A stretch of 64,000 nucleotides of DNA from Methyloligella sp. (GCA_021604645.1 BQJJ01000002.1:186001-250000), one strand, 5' to 3'; positions 45,598 to 54,623 are shown, numbered from the stretch's first letter. The notes: generated by a model from the sequence alone, not told the origin. Translations and numbers: made by a program.

Positions 45598-46578
45598 GTG
45601 GCAAAAGTAATGGTTACGGTATCTAAGCCTGGTGTTTATCTATGGCGAATGATTGTTTTTCTCACTTTAATCGGGTTTTTATCAGCAATCCTTTATAGCC
45701 AGATAAAAACAGCATTTATGTCTAATCCAGCCTTAAACGGCATGATTTTAGCTGTTCTCTTCATCGGCACACTTTATTCTTTCGGCCAGATTTTACGGCT
45801 TTATCCGGAAATTCGCTGGATTAATAATTTCCGCTTTGCTGACCCTGGCAATACAAAAGGCAGTAAGGCCCCAACTATGTTGGCAAGCATGGCGAACATG
45901 TTTCGCAATCAATCTGGTCCATTTACCCTTTCAACTAATGTAACCAGTGCTATCTTAGATTCAGTTGGCTCACGTCTTGATGAAGCAAGAGACACCTCAC
46001 GTTATCTCGTTGGCCTGCTAATTTTCCTTGGCCTTTTGGGCACATTCTGGGGCCTCCTTGGCACAATTCAATCCGTCGGGGAAACCATCAGTTCACTAGA
46101 CACCTCAGGCTCTGGCGGCGTCGCCGTATTTGAAGCTTTGAAACAAGGTCTTCAAGCCCCGCTACAAGGCATGGGCACAGCCTTTTCATCCTCACTCTTC
46201 GGTCTAGCAGGTTCACTTATTCTTGGTTTTTTAGATCTGCAATCCGGCCAATCGCAAAACCGCTTCTATCATGAAACAGAAGAATGGTTAGCCGGCATGA
46301 CAACCGTTGAAACTGAAAACGGCAAAGCAACCACAGACAAAGTCGCAAACAACACAGAACTTGCTCACATGCTCACAGCCGTCGCCGAACGGCTAGACCG
46401 CAATACAGGCGGTATGGTCAGTCAAAATGGAATTAACGTGGCAGATAGTCTCGAACAGCTCATCAGTCAAATGAGAGCAGAGCAAAAAATTGTGCGACAA
46501 TGGATGGATGAACAAGCCAACCAAAATGCTGAAATGCGCCACTTAATGGCTGAGATACTCAAAAACAGAGGACGCTAA
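45598..46578 (+). CDS. MotA/TolQ/ExbB-like proton channel family protein
   Basis: 326 residues with transmembrane helices at about 17-35, 47-66, 138-160 and 190-212. The segment LVGLLIFLGLLGTFWGLLGTIQSVGETISSL and QAPLQGMGTAFSSSLFGLAGSLILGFLDL match the MotA/TolQ channel domain. GTG start without a strong ribosome site; the ATG at 45610 is an alternative. The next gene, one base downstream, encodes an OmpA/MotB-like partner, so together they form a putative stator-type complex that is not the flagellar or Tol one. The role is unassigned. Confidence 0.8.
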   Translation: MAKVMVTVSKPGVYLWRMIVFLTLIGFLSAILYSQIKTAFMSNPALNGMILAVLFIGTLYSFGQILRLYPEIRWINNFRFADPGNTKGSKAPTMLASMANMFRNQSGPFTLSTNVTSAILDSVGSRLDEARDTSRYLVGLLIFLGLLGTFWGLLGTIQSVGETISSLDTSGSGGVAVFEALKQGLQAPLQGMGTAFSSSLFGLAGSLILGFLDLQSGQSQNRFYHETEEWLAGMTTVETENGKATTDKVANNTELAHMLTAVAERLDRNTGGMVSQNGINVADSLEQLISQMRAEQKIVRQWMDEQANQNAEMRHLMAEILKNRGR

Positions 46579-46579
46579 G

Positions 46580-47611
46580 ATGGCCTTTGGGCGCGCCCGC
46601 CGGCGTTATAGAGATGATGGGTCTTATTGGCCTGGCTTTGTTGACGCAATGGCCACATTGTTGCTCGTCATGACATTCCTCCTGTCAGTGCTCTCTGTCG
46701 CGCAATATTTTGTGACACAAGAAGCAACCGGCAAAGACAACGCCATTCAAACCTTAAATCGCCAAATCCTTGAACTAACCAATCTTCTTTCCCTTGAGAA
46801 AAATGATAAGAAAGACTTGGAAAGCAATCTCGCCCTTCTAAAAGCCACCCTTGCCGACAGCCAGGAAAAAAGCAACAAACTAGAAGCCCTCATTGGCCTT
46901 GGTGACAGCAAAGACAGAAGTGCAAAATTACAAATTGATGAGCTAAACAAACGCTTGAAAGGCGAAAAAGAGCTCTCAAAAGAAGCAACCACCCAAGTCG
47001 CCCTATTAAACCAACAATTAGCAGCGCTCCGCCGGCAAATCGCGGCGTTAAATGAAGCTCTGGAAGCCTCAGAAGCCAAAGACAAAGAACAAAAAGAACA
47101 ATTGAAAGATTTAGGCGCACGGCTCAACGTAGCACTTGCTAAACGCGTACAAGAACTCAGCCAATATAGATCAGACTTTTTCGGGCGCTTACGCAAACTC
47201 TTAGGCAACCGCCCCGGCATTCGCGTTGTCGGAGACCGGTTCGTATTTCAATCTGAAGTCTTATTTACCTCTGGGTCAGACGAACTAAACCCTGCCGGCC
47301 AAATTGAAATGAGTAAACTCGCCTCAGCGGTTAATGAAATTCGCCAAAAGATCCCAGGCAACATCAAATGGGTTCTACGGATCGATGGTCACACAGACCG
47401 CCAGCCTATTAACACACCCCGCTTCCCTTCAAACTGGGAACTCTCTTCTTCAAGAGCAACCTCAGTGGTGCGCTATTTGATCAATGAAGGCGTTCCAGCC
47501 AATCGCCTGGTCGCCGCTGGGTTTGGTGAAAACCACCCACTAGACACCTCAAACTCTCCAGAAGCCTTCGCAAAAAACCGCCGCATTGAGTTAAAGCTTA
47601 CAGAGAAATAG
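46580..47611 (+). CDS. MotB/OmpA-like peptidoglycan-binding protein
   Basis: 343 residues. One N-terminal transmembrane helix (YWPGFVDAMATLLLVMTFLLSVLSVAQYF) with an aspartate where MotB has its proton-carrying residue, a long coiled coil (about 55-195), and an OmpA domain (VLRIDGHTDRQPINTPRFPSNWELSSSRATSVVRYL; FGENHPLDTSNSPEAFAKNRRIEL). It overlaps functionally with the preceding channel gene (1-nt gap). The layout resembles MotB with an unusually long periplasmic coiled coil. This pair is conserved among Rhizobiales. Confidence 0.85.
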   Translation: MAFGRARRRYRDDGSYWPGFVDAMATLLLVMTFLLSVLSVAQYFVTQEATGKDNAIQTLNRQILELTNLLSLEKNDKKDLESNLALLKATLADSQEKSNKLEALIGLGDSKDRSAKLQIDELNKRLKGEKELSKEATTQVALLNQQLAALRRQIAALNEALEASEAKDKEQKEQLKDLGARLNVALAKRVQELSQYRSDFFGRLRKLLGNRPGIRVVGDRFVFQSEVLFTSGSDELNPAGQIEMSKLASAVNEIRQKIPGNIKWVLRIDGHTDRQPINTPRFPSNWELSSSRATSVVRYLINEGVPANRLVAAGFGENHPLDTSNSPEAFAKNRRIELKLTEK

Positions 47612-47690
47612 TTTCTGCTTAGCTCGAAAACGCAAAGGCCTGTAGGCAATATAAAAAGTGCATAATAAAGCTGAAGACCAAATCACAAAA

Positions 47691-48119
47691 CTATAACGTC
47701 CACCGCCACATGATGGTACCACCAACTGAAGGGGGAAAGTTATCTGGCAAAGTATCAGGCCAGCCTGAAGGACGACATGCATTCAGGAGCTCCTGAACAG
47801 TCAGAGGATAATAGTTTTCTTTCTTATCACGCCATCTCTTTATATCACCAACGAATGGTAACAGTGAATAATATGACGGAGGAAAAAAGGGGCGATCGTC
47901 AACTGCAGGCATAGCCAAAGGATCAATTGCTACAATTTTTATTAGTAAAGAATAGAGCCACCATGGCCCCTCCTCCCAGAGGTCAAGATCATGGTACAAT
48001 CTCGCCTGTCTCAATTCATCATTTGTTGGATAATTTTTCAAATATCGCTGGTTAGATTGGCTGCGAATGGCCTCGAAAACAGCCTCTTCTTCTTCTTTGC
48101 TTAGATAAGGGTGTGACAT
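47691..48119 (-). CDS. Hypothetical protein
   Basis: 142 residues, no recognised family. It is rich in aromatic residues and proline (DLWEEGPWWLYSLLIKIVAIDPLAMPAVDDRPFFPPSYYSLLPFVGD), has no signal peptide and ends GGTIMWRWTL. It is convergent with the MotB-like gene and 40 nt downstream of the ABC exporter start region on the same strand. Base composition resembles its neighbours. Confidence 0.55.
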   Translation of the reverse strand: MSHPYLSKEEEEAVFEAIRSQSNQRYLKNYPTNDELRQARLYHDLDLWEEGPWWLYSLLIKIVAIDPLAMPAVDDRPFFPPSYYSLLPFVGDIKRWRDKKENYYPLTVQELLNACRPSGWPDTLPDNFPPSVGGTIMWRWTL

Positions 48120-48161
48120 TTAGATTCTCTTATATTCACCAAAGCACACAAAACCTACTAA

Positions 48162-49985
48162 TCAGCTTCCATCACGCTGCAATTGTGTCCGAGCAAGCTC
48201 AGCATAAATCCCGCCTTTCGAGAGAAGCTCATTATGAGTTCCCTCCTCAACAAACCGCCCTTGATCAAATACCAATATCCGATCTGCAGTGACAACCGTT
48301 GAAAGACGATGCGCTATAATCAAGCTCGTTCGCCCCTTTAAAACTTCTTCCAACGCTTGTTGTACTTTTTCTTCGCTGCCAGCATCAAGCGCGCTGGTTG
48401 CTTCATCAAGAAGTAAAATCGGTGCTTGGCGCAAAATAGCACGAGCCAAAGCAATGCGCTGACGCTGGCCACCAGAAAGCCCCTGGCCTCCTTCACCAAT
48501 TCTAGTTTCATACCCCTCTGAAAAACCTTCAATAAATTCATGTGCTTGCGCAGCTTTCGCAGCCTTAATCACTTCATCACGCAAAGCTGTATCAGCAGTC
48601 TCTTTAGAAACATTCGAGCGAGCAAAAGCAATATTTTCCAAAATCGAAGCATCGAAGAGACTGGCTTCTTGCGGCACTAGCGCAAAACAGTCGCGCAGTT
48701 CATGTAAGTCCAGCTCATTCACAGGAACTCCATCGACGCGAATAGAACCCTTCGTCGGATCATAAAACCGCAATAACAATTGGAAAATTGTACTCTTGCC
48801 TGCACCAGACGCTCCAACAATAGCAATCCGCTCCCCAGGCTTTATGGAAAGATTAACATCAGTTAAAACCGTTTCATCACTCCGCGCCGGATAAGAAAAG
48901 CCAACATCAACAAAATCAATTTTACCTTGAACTGCGCTCTCAAATTTCTTCAATTTAGCAGGCGTTTTTAATTCACTTTTGTGGTTCAAAAACTCAGACA
49001 AACGCTCAGCCGCTCCAGCTGCCTGCGCTATCTCACCCCAAACTTCCGTAAGCGCTCCTAATGAACCACCCGCAAAAACAGCATAAAGCATAAATTGAAC
49101 AAGCGTGCCTCCACTCATATCACCAGAGATCACATCATGAGCGCCATACCACAAAATCAAAACAATGCTGACCATCACAAGAAAGATTGCAATCGCCGTT
49201 AGAAAGGCCCGCGCTTTCGTTCGCACCATCGCCTTAAGAACAGTCAGCTCATTGGTTTGCGTAAACCGATTTGTCACAACTTCTTCGGCGTTAAAAGCTT
49301 GTACTGTGCGAATATTAGAGAGCATCTCAGCACCAAACTTATTCAGTTCAGCCATAGTGTCTTGCGCGGTATTTGAAAGGCGGCGTACCATCCGCCCATA
49401 AAACATCAACGGCAAAACAATAATAGGAATGGCCAAAATCACCATCACCGACAATTGAGCACTGGTGATAACCATCATCACCAACCCACCAATAAGAACA
49501 ACACCATTACGCAAAGCCTGACTAACACTTGCGCGAATGGCAGAATTGATAAGTGTCGTATCCGCTGCCAGACGAGACATAAGTTCACCAGAATGATTGG
49601 CATCAAAAAACTGCGCACTAAAACCAACCAATTTTTTAAACACATCAGCTTTAAGATCAGCAACAAGGCGCTCACCCAGCCAATAGACACAATAAAACCG
49701 AAGCGCAGAACCAAGAGCTAATAAAGAAACTATGAAAATGAGAAGTTGAAAATAAGCATCAATACCCGCCCCATCGGTTGTAGAAATACCATGATCAATC
49801 ACTAACCGAGAGGCAAAGGGCAGTGCTAATGTTGCCAATGAGGCAACAAGCAAAGCAAAGATTGTCAATCCAAGCATGAAAGGATAACGCTTCAAATAGG
49901 GGAGCAAATGTCCAAGCGGGTGAACAGCCTTGAAGGAACGTTTCTTAGTTTGGCTTTCAGTTAACTCAACGGGCGCAACAGTCAT
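48162..49985 (-). CDS. ABC-type exporter, transmembrane and ATPase domains fused
   Basis: 607 residues. Six transmembrane helices in the N-terminal 330 residues (ABC type-1 exporter fold), then an ATPase domain: Walker A IVGASGAGKSTIFQLLL (about 393-409), Q-loop LVPQEASLFDASILENI, signature LSGGQRQRIALARAIL, Walker B ILLLDEATSAL and the H-loop IIAHRLSTV. Closest in style to MsbA-like or HlyB-like multidrug and lipid exporters common in Alphaproteobacteria. The substrate is unknown. It functions as a homodimer unless a partner exists elsewhere. Confidence 0.9.
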   Translation of the reverse strand: MTVAPVELTESQTKKRSFKAVHPLGHLLPYLKRYPFMLGLTIFALLVASLATLALPFASRLVIDHGISTTDGAGIDAYFQLLIFIVSLLALGSALRFYCVYWLGERLVADLKADVFKKLVGFSAQFFDANHSGELMSRLAADTTLINSAIRASVSQALRNGVVLIGGLVMMVITSAQLSVMVILAIPIIVLPLMFYGRMVRRLSNTAQDTMAELNKFGAEMLSNIRTVQAFNAEEVVTNRFTQTNELTVLKAMVRTKARAFLTAIAIFLVMVSIVLILWYGAHDVISGDMSGGTLVQFMLYAVFAGGSLGALTEVWGEIAQAAGAAERLSEFLNHKSELKTPAKLKKFESAVQGKIDFVDVGFSYPARSDETVLTDVNLSIKPGERIAIVGASGAGKSTIFQLLLRFYDPTKGSIRVDGVPVNELDLHELRDCFALVPQEASLFDASILENIAFARSNVSKETADTALRDEVIKAAKAAQAHEFIEGFSEGYETRIGEGGQGLSGGQRQRIALARAILRQAPILLLDEATSALDAGSEEKVQQALEEVLKGRTSLIIAHRLSTVVTADRILVFDQGRFVEEGTHNELLSKGGIYAELARTQLQRDGS

Positions 49986-50153
49986 CTAGATAATCTTAAT
50001 TTCTTCTATAAATTTCAAAACGGAAACATTCACAATAATGATTATGTTCAGACAAGTCTATCCATACAACCCAAGTAAAAAGTTGAGATAGAGATTAATC
50101 CGTGAATGATGTCTAGCTTATATGTGAAATTTAATAGAATTGAAACGAAAAGA

Positions 50154-50996
50154 TTAAGCTTCAATCATAATAGAAGCAACAGCAGAGTATAATGCTGTCC
50201 ACGCATGCCTTACGTCTTCAGTAAAGTCAGAGCCCAAACCTTCTTCAAGCGTCCAAACAAGGGCATCTGCAACTGGCACAAAATGATCCTCAACAACACC
50301 ATAAGTTTTGTGCTTACGGCCCATATCTTCCAAAATAGGTATCAGTTTATCTGGGTTATCAAGAGTATTAACCAAAACCTTAAGAGCCCCCATTAACTTT
50401 TTCTTTTGATCCGTCAAATCATCTGAAAAGAGTGAGCGAAGTTCTGGGGATGCATCAAATAGCCGCTGATAAAATAGATCTGCAGCCACATCAGAAATTT
50501 CTTCTACACGGGCAAAGCTTGTTTTAACCAATTGTTTTTGAGCATCAGACACCCCAAATAATTCTTTACCAGAACCGGCAGTGCTAATTTCAGCAGGCGC
50601 TTCATGAGTAGATAAATCAGGAAGAGCTGAAGGTGCATCATAAACATCACCATCTGAAGTCCCACTATTGGCTTCTTCCATAATTTTAGAAATATTTCCT
50701 TCTAAATTACCGGCATGAAGGTTAAGTGTCTTTAAAATCTCACCAATTTCTTCCGTAGCTTCTTTCGTCTGTTCCGCGAGGATTTTAACCTCACCAGCAA
50801 CAACAGCAAAACCTTTGCCACTTTCCCCTGCCCGCGCCGCTTCAATCGTCGCATTCAAAGCCAATAGATTAGTCTGTCTTGTAACCGCATTAATTTGCGC
50901 AGCCACCCCTGAAACCCGGTCAATCTGCTCTTTAAGGCTAACAACCTCTTTTTCGCTATTTTCAATATTATTTTTAAGAGCAGCAGAATAGGTCAT
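50154..50996 (-). CDS. Chemoreceptor signalling tip fused to a C-terminal globin
   Basis: 280 residues, soluble. Residues about 15-110 form an MCP cytoplasmic hairpin with the kinase-contact tip [18 protein letters not shown] (41-58) and [18 protein letters not shown] flexible linker (about 111-145) leads to a globin (about 148-280) of the flavohaemoglobin/Vitreoscilla type: B10 tyrosine in LFYQRLF (Y176), E7-position glutamine in TDQKKKLM (Q197) and proximal histidine in GRKHKTYGV (H229). No membrane segment, HAMP or PAS domain. Classical globin-coupled sensors have the globin first. An oxygen- or NO-linked input to a chemotaxis-like array is inferred. Confidence 0.85.
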   Translation of the reverse strand: MTYSAALKNNIENSEKEVVSLKEQIDRVSGVAAQINAVTRQTNLLALNATIEAARAGESGKGFAVVAGEVKILAEQTKEATEEIGEILKTLNLHAGNLEGNISKIMEEANSGTSDGDVYDAPSALPDLSTHEAPAEISTAGSGKELFGVSDAQKQLVKTSFARVEEISDVAADLFYQRLFDASPELRSLFSDDLTDQKKKLMGALKVLVNTLDNPDKLIPILEDMGRKHKTYGVVEDHFVPVADALVWTLEEGLGSDFTEDVRHAWTALYSAVASIMIEA

Positions 50997-51156
50997 GACA
51001 TATCCATTTTTAATGCATCTAAAAGACTAGAAGGCCTAAAACTAAAAAGTTCAAAGACAAGCAAATCAGTTAGAGAAATTTCATTTATTAAGATATGCGC
51101 AATGCAAGTAAATAAAAGCTTAATTTTCATCACAGCCCCCCTTTCTTTTTGCGTCT

Positions 51157-51789
51157 TTACAGCCTTTTCCAAACCTCTTCACGAAGCAAAGGCAAATACT
51201 CGTCTTCAAACCACAAATTTTTCTTCAACCAATGATTATTGCGCCACGATGGATGCGGCAAAGGAAGAAACAAACGTGAAGAATTTGATGAGAAAAAGGA
51301 TTGATAGTTTTTGACAACTTCATACAAAGGCTGTCTTGCAAATTCAGACAAGCTTTCATGACCTTTTAAATGATAAGCAATCGCATATTTTCCGACCAAA
51401 AGGACTAAATCAAGTTTTGGTAATAGCGGAAACAAACCAGCATGCCAATGAGCAGAACATTCTCGTCTTGGCGGTAAATCCGCTCCTTTAGCCGTTTGCC
51501 CAGGAAAACAAAACCCCATAGGAACAATCGCCAATTTTTCATTATTATAAAAAGTTGCAGCATCAACCCCGAGCCAATCACGTAACCTGTCACCTGAGGC
51601 ATCCGTAAAAGGCCTTCCCGAAAGGTGAACCTTCGTCCCCGGTGCCTGCCCACAAATCGCAATTCTTACAGTTTCTGAAACTTGTAAAACCGGCCGAGGC
51701 TCATGTGGCAGAGGCGTTTTAACAGGACGGTCAACACAAATACGACACGCCCTAATATCGCTGACATATTTTTCTAATTTTTTAGAAAT
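51157..51789 (-). CDS. Uracil-DNA glycosylase family protein with ATT start
   Basis: 210 residues if read from ATT at 51789. The frame is open from a stop just upstream, and no ATG, GTG or TTG occurs before about residue 86, deep inside the domain. The N-terminus ISKKLEKYVSDIRACRICVD then aligns with the normal family start. GAGG lies about 8 nt before the ATT. Motifs: ICGQAPGTKVHLSGRPFTDASGDRL (glycosylase motif A), IVPMGFCFPGQTAKGADLPPR and LPHPSWRNNHWLKKN (motif B). The cysteine pattern CRIC could be part of an iron-sulfur site. The start is either a rare ATT or a lost ATG. Confidence 0.75.
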   Translation of the reverse strand: MSKKLEKYVSDIRACRICVDRPVKTPLPHEPRPVLQVSETVRIAICGQAPGTKVHLSGRPFTDASGDRLRDWLGVDAATFYNNEKLAIVPMGFCFPGQTAKGADLPPRRECSAHWHAGLFPLLPKLDLVLLVGKYAIAYHLKGHESLSEFARQPLYEVVKNYQSFFSSNSSRLFLPLPHPSWRNNHWLKKNLWFEDEYLPLLREEVWKRL

Positions 51790-51983
51790 ACCCTAACCTC
51801 ACAAATTCGAAGCAAAAGATCACATAAATCTGAATTGGCAGTTCAGAAATCTTGCTCCATTATAAATGAAATCGCGCTAACTGATATCCCAGTTTTGCTC
51901 TGTGACAAATCACACAGAACGAATGTTTAAATTTTCTTATTGTGTATTTGAAGTGCAATCCTGATAAATAAGGAGACAAAATC

Positions 51984-52346
51984 ATGTCACCCCTCTTAAA
52001 AACACAAAGCCTATCTACACAGTCTAGAACAATGATTTTACTAAGTTTAATCATTTTTGCGTCATCTCTATTTCTACTAACAAAAGACGCATCAGCTGGG
52101 CGATATAAATTAACCTGCAAAGGTCCATATCAATTGGTACAAGGCAATTTAATCGCAACTCCCCCTTGCGAAAATGCCTACATAGCAAAAGTAGCCCAGT
52201 CTTATGGATATAAAGTTTCAGTGAAACAGGTCAGAAACAACGTCCATAAAAAAATGGAAATCTGCCAACATATCGGACATGACTCACGCATCAGTGAATA
52301 TTGTGACCAATATAATGATGTTGGAAGACCAAGTTTTGGTCGATAA
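51984..52346 (+). CDS. Small secreted cysteine-containing protein
   Basis: 120 residues, AAGGAG 8 nt before the ATG. A long signal region (MILLSLIIFASSLFLLTKDASA, cleavage near residue 38) precedes a mature domain RYKLTCKGPYQLVQGNLIATPPCENAYIAKVAQSYGYKVS with four cysteines. Resembles small exported proteins of Rhizobiales with the YQLVQGxLIATPPCEN pattern. No function known. Confidence 0.65.
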   Translation: MSPLLKTQSLSTQSRTMILLSLIIFASSLFLLTKDASAGRYKLTCKGPYQLVQGNLIATPPCENAYIAKVAQSYGYKVSVKQVRNNVHKKMEICQHIGHDSRISEYCDQYNDVGRPSFGR

Positions 52347-52412
52347 AACAGGAAACGATTAGAAATTGCCAACATATTTTATATGTCTGTCATTCTATAA
52401 GCACAATTTTTA

Positions 52413-52456
52413 AAGCATTATCCCTTGCGTCTTTACTGATTTACGGGATAATGCTT
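52413..52456. promoter_or_regulatory. Perfect 12-bp inverted repeat adjoining a start codon
   Basis: AAGCATTATCCC (52413-52424) and GGGATAATGCTT (52445-52456) with a 20-nt loop. The right arm ends 4 nt before the ATG of the lipoprotein gene, where a ribosome site would be expected. No U-tract. Either a terminator relic of the upstream gene or a translation-blocking structure. Confidence 0.5.
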
Positions 52457-52460
52457 CACC

Positions 52461-52943
52461 ATGAAGATAAAAAATGTAACAGCAAGGCTTCTAGCCCCTT
52501 TAAGACAACATTCAAAAAGAATGTTTTTTTACTTAGTCTTATTCTGTTCAAGCTTCATAGCCGGTTGCGGTGGCCTTGGTTACACGCCGCCTCCAGGTGC
52601 CAAATTAGGCGACGCCTTCCTCAGCCTAAAAATCACCACTGATAATAGAGGTCGCATGCCCCAAGGCGCAGATGTCGTCATCAGTATTGAAAATGCCTCT
52701 GCCGAAAACCCAAAGGATCAAGTGATCATCGGTGATGTTGTTAAGCTTTCACAGGGCGACACAGGTGTAAAAGTCAATTTTCCAATAGATCAAAATCGCT
52801 TGGAAGACTGCGGAAAAACCAAGAGCTGCTATATTTATGTTAAAATCGTAAAAAACGGCACAACATATTATAACACCACGACCCCAGCCCCCTACAAAGC
52901 TGGTCAAATCAAAGCAGAAATCACCATCTCCAAAGCCAGCTAG
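52461..52943 (+). CDS. Lipoprotein, possibly YbaY-like
   Basis: 160 residues. A basic lead (KIKNVTARLLAPLRQHSKR), a hydrophobic stretch and the lipobox FIAGC (Cys about 36). The mature part LGDAFLSLKITTDNRGRMPQGADVVISIENAS ... QVIIGDVVKLSQGDTGVKVNFPID has the feel of the YbaY/putative lipoprotein domain (beta-sandwich), but identity is too low to be firm. No Shine-Dalgarno; a 12-bp inverted repeat ends 4 nt before the ATG. A hairpin at 52940-52982 follows. Confidence 0.6.
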   Translation: MKIKNVTARLLAPLRQHSKRMFFYLVLFCSSFIAGCGGLGYTPPPGAKLGDAFLSLKITTDNRGRMPQGADVVISIENASAENPKDQVIIGDVVKLSQGDTGVKVNFPIDQNRLEDCGKTKSCYIYVKIVKNGTTYYNTTTPAPYKAGQIKAEITISKAS

Positions 52944-52982
52944 AGTGTTGCATTAAATTCATCAAAAAGCAGAATGCTCTAG
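52940..52982. terminator. Hairpin with CTAGAG/CTCTAG arms after the lipoprotein gene
   Basis: CTAGAGTGTT (52940-52949) pairs with AATGCTCTAG (52973-52982) using two G-U pairs, 23-nt loop. Overlaps the stop codon. The right arm is an inverted copy of the AGAGCATTC short repeat. Confidence 0.5.
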
Positions 52983-53045
52983 GTCACAATCAGACCGAAA
53001 TATATCGAAGATCGGTGAAATTGCGCGCAAAACAAAGACCAAACC

Positions 53046-54032
53046 CTATTTTCGAAGCAATGATTTCGGCAAAGTTCCCCGCTTTAACATACGCTTTCTC
53101 AATGCTAACCACCTCTTGCACGACGGAAGCCTCAAATTACACCGCACACGTATCTGAGGCCCGTTTTGAACAACATCACGGCGCGATTTTTTTAATAGCG
53201 TTTTATATTTCTCTTTAAGCTTCCCCACCCAGGATAAACTTGCCAATTGAGGGACGGCCTGACTGCCAAGCGGTAGCGGCTGTAAACATCCCTGTTTCAC
53301 AAAGTTTGGATCATCAACAAATGCTTCTGATGCGTAAACCTGATACCCAGACTGACAGACCATAATTGAAGGAAGAGTACGCTTTTCATTGAACCCCTTA
53401 TAGACCGGCTGCAGGATCTGCCAAAATTTATTAAATTTATGGTCTTTATGTTGCTGCCAATTTTGCTTAGTAAATCGAAACGGAAAAATATGTATCGGTA
53501 TGAGCTTTTGCCCCTTACGAAGTGCAATAGATACCAAATCATAAAGAACTGACATGGGACCATTTTTCAAAGCATAACACCCAACTGAAGAACAACCACC
53601 ATGAATGAGCAAAAAGGAGCCCGTCCGCTTCGCAAGACCATCAAAAATATTTGGAAATGCTAAATTGAGAGCACGCGGCCATTTTCTTGAATTCCAAAGA
53701 ACGTCTGCAGCTGGCACATGATAAAACCCTTCTGGCGCTTGTTTATCTCCCTCAGCTATTTTAGGACCCAATTTCCCTGAAAATTTGCAAATATCAAAAC
53801 TCTTATAAAGCTTATAAGTCGCCCCGGATTTCAACCAGACTTCAAGAACTTTTTCTTGCTTAAATAAACGCAGATACAAGCGGCTTGATCCTTTGAACCC
53901 AAACGCTTCTAACCTTTCTTGCTCTCTCATCTCACTTGCTCGTGGCAATTCTTCAGCGTGGACTCCAAATGAAACAAAAAAAGCAATGAATAAGCTAAAA
54001 AGAATTGTGACTTTTAAAGACCATCTATTCAA
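53046..54032 (-). CDS. L,D-transpeptidase (YafK/DpaA-like, YkuD domain)
   Basis: 328 residues. Signal peptide (VTILFSLFIAFFVSFGVHA), a short N-terminal helix bundle, then a YkuD catalytic domain about 50-175: RLYLRLFKQEKVLEVWLK, APEGFYHVP, and the active-site motif LIHGGCSSVGCYAL with the catalytic cysteine in S-x-G-C. A lysine/arginine-rich C-terminal extension of about 150 residues is present. Such enzymes cross-link peptidoglycan or detach Braun-type lipoproteins. Convergent with the lipoprotein gene. Confidence 0.85.
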   Translation of the reverse strand: MNRWSLKVTILFSLFIAFFVSFGVHAEELPRASEMREQERLEAFGFKGSSRLYLRLFKQEKVLEVWLKSGATYKLYKSFDICKFSGKLGPKIAEGDKQAPEGFYHVPAADVLWNSRKWPRALNLAFPNIFDGLAKRTGSFLLIHGGCSSVGCYALKNGPMSVLYDLVSIALRKGQKLIPIHIFPFRFTKQNWQQHKDHKFNKFWQILQPVYKGFNEKRTLPSIMVCQSGYQVYASEAFVDDPNFVKQGCLQPLPLGSQAVPQLASLSWVGKLKEKYKTLLKKSRRDVVQNGPQIRVRCNLRLPSCKRWLALRKRMLKRGTLPKSLLRK

Positions 54033-54230
54033 AAGAACCTCTTCACAAAGCTGTTATCAATTATCAGATAAAATGAGATGACAAACCCATATTAGACGCT
54101 CACACTAATCACAGATAAATTAAGTAAGATGATTAAATCTAAATAAAGACATTCTAGCTCATGATCATCTTATATGGATCAAGTTCATTAACGAACAGTC
54201 CTTGCAACAGTTAAAACAAGAGTAAAACCT

Positions 54231-54551
54231 ATGAAAACCATCATCGCAATTATAAGTTCAGCTTTCATACTTATCACGTTAAACCTACCAGCACATGCCG
54301 GAAACAGATATTACCCAAATGAATCTGGTTTTATTTTATTTGATTTATTCGCCCAGGCACCAGACAGCAAATACAGAAAAGGCCGCCCTAAAGTGCGCGG
54401 GTTTAGAAAAAAAGTCGGCGGTTATTCATATAAATATTCCGATACTTTGGATGGATACGGAAGTCGCCCAGGAGACTTTAACCCAATTTTCGATGGCCGT
54501 GGACTTTTCAGTGAACGCCTTGGAACTGATGGGCCTTACATAGGTAATTAA
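54231..54551 (+). CDS. Small secreted glycine/tyrosine-rich protein
   Basis: 106 residues. Signal peptide (MKTIIAIISSAFILITLNLPAHA) and a mature part rich in Gly, Tyr, Arg and Asp (KGRPKVRGFRKKVGGYSYKYSDTLDGYGSRPGDF). No family recognised. One of several small exported-protein genes between 52 and 56 kb on this strand, each with its own hairpin downstream. Confidence 0.55.
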   Translation: MKTIIAIISSAFILITLNLPAHAGNRYYPNESGFILFDLFAQAPDSKYRKGRPKVRGFRKKVGGYSYKYSDTLDGYGSRPGDFNPIFDGRGLFSERLGTDGPYIGN

Positions 54552-54598
54552 TAAAACAAACTGATTTCGAGAAGACACTTAGACTAAAGAATAAAATA

Positions 54599-54623
54599 GC
54601 CGACTGAAAATCCTTCAGTCGGC
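54599..54623. terminator. Terminator-like hairpin
   Basis: Perfect 10-bp arms GCCGACTGAA and TTCAGTCGGC around AATCC, about 50 nt past the secreted-protein gene. No U-tract, so Rho-independent function is uncertain. Confidence 0.6.

Noticed and set aside
45598..47611. Flagellar motor MotA/MotB pair
   Set aside because: The channel protein lacks the large cytoplasmic MotA loop with its charged residues and no flagellar genes are near; the pair is better described as a MotA/OmpA-like envelope complex.
51405..51662. 85-codon alternative-frame product within the glycosylase gene
   Set aside because: It has no family resemblance; the other frame gives complete glycosylase motifs across the same DNA, so no frameshift is needed.
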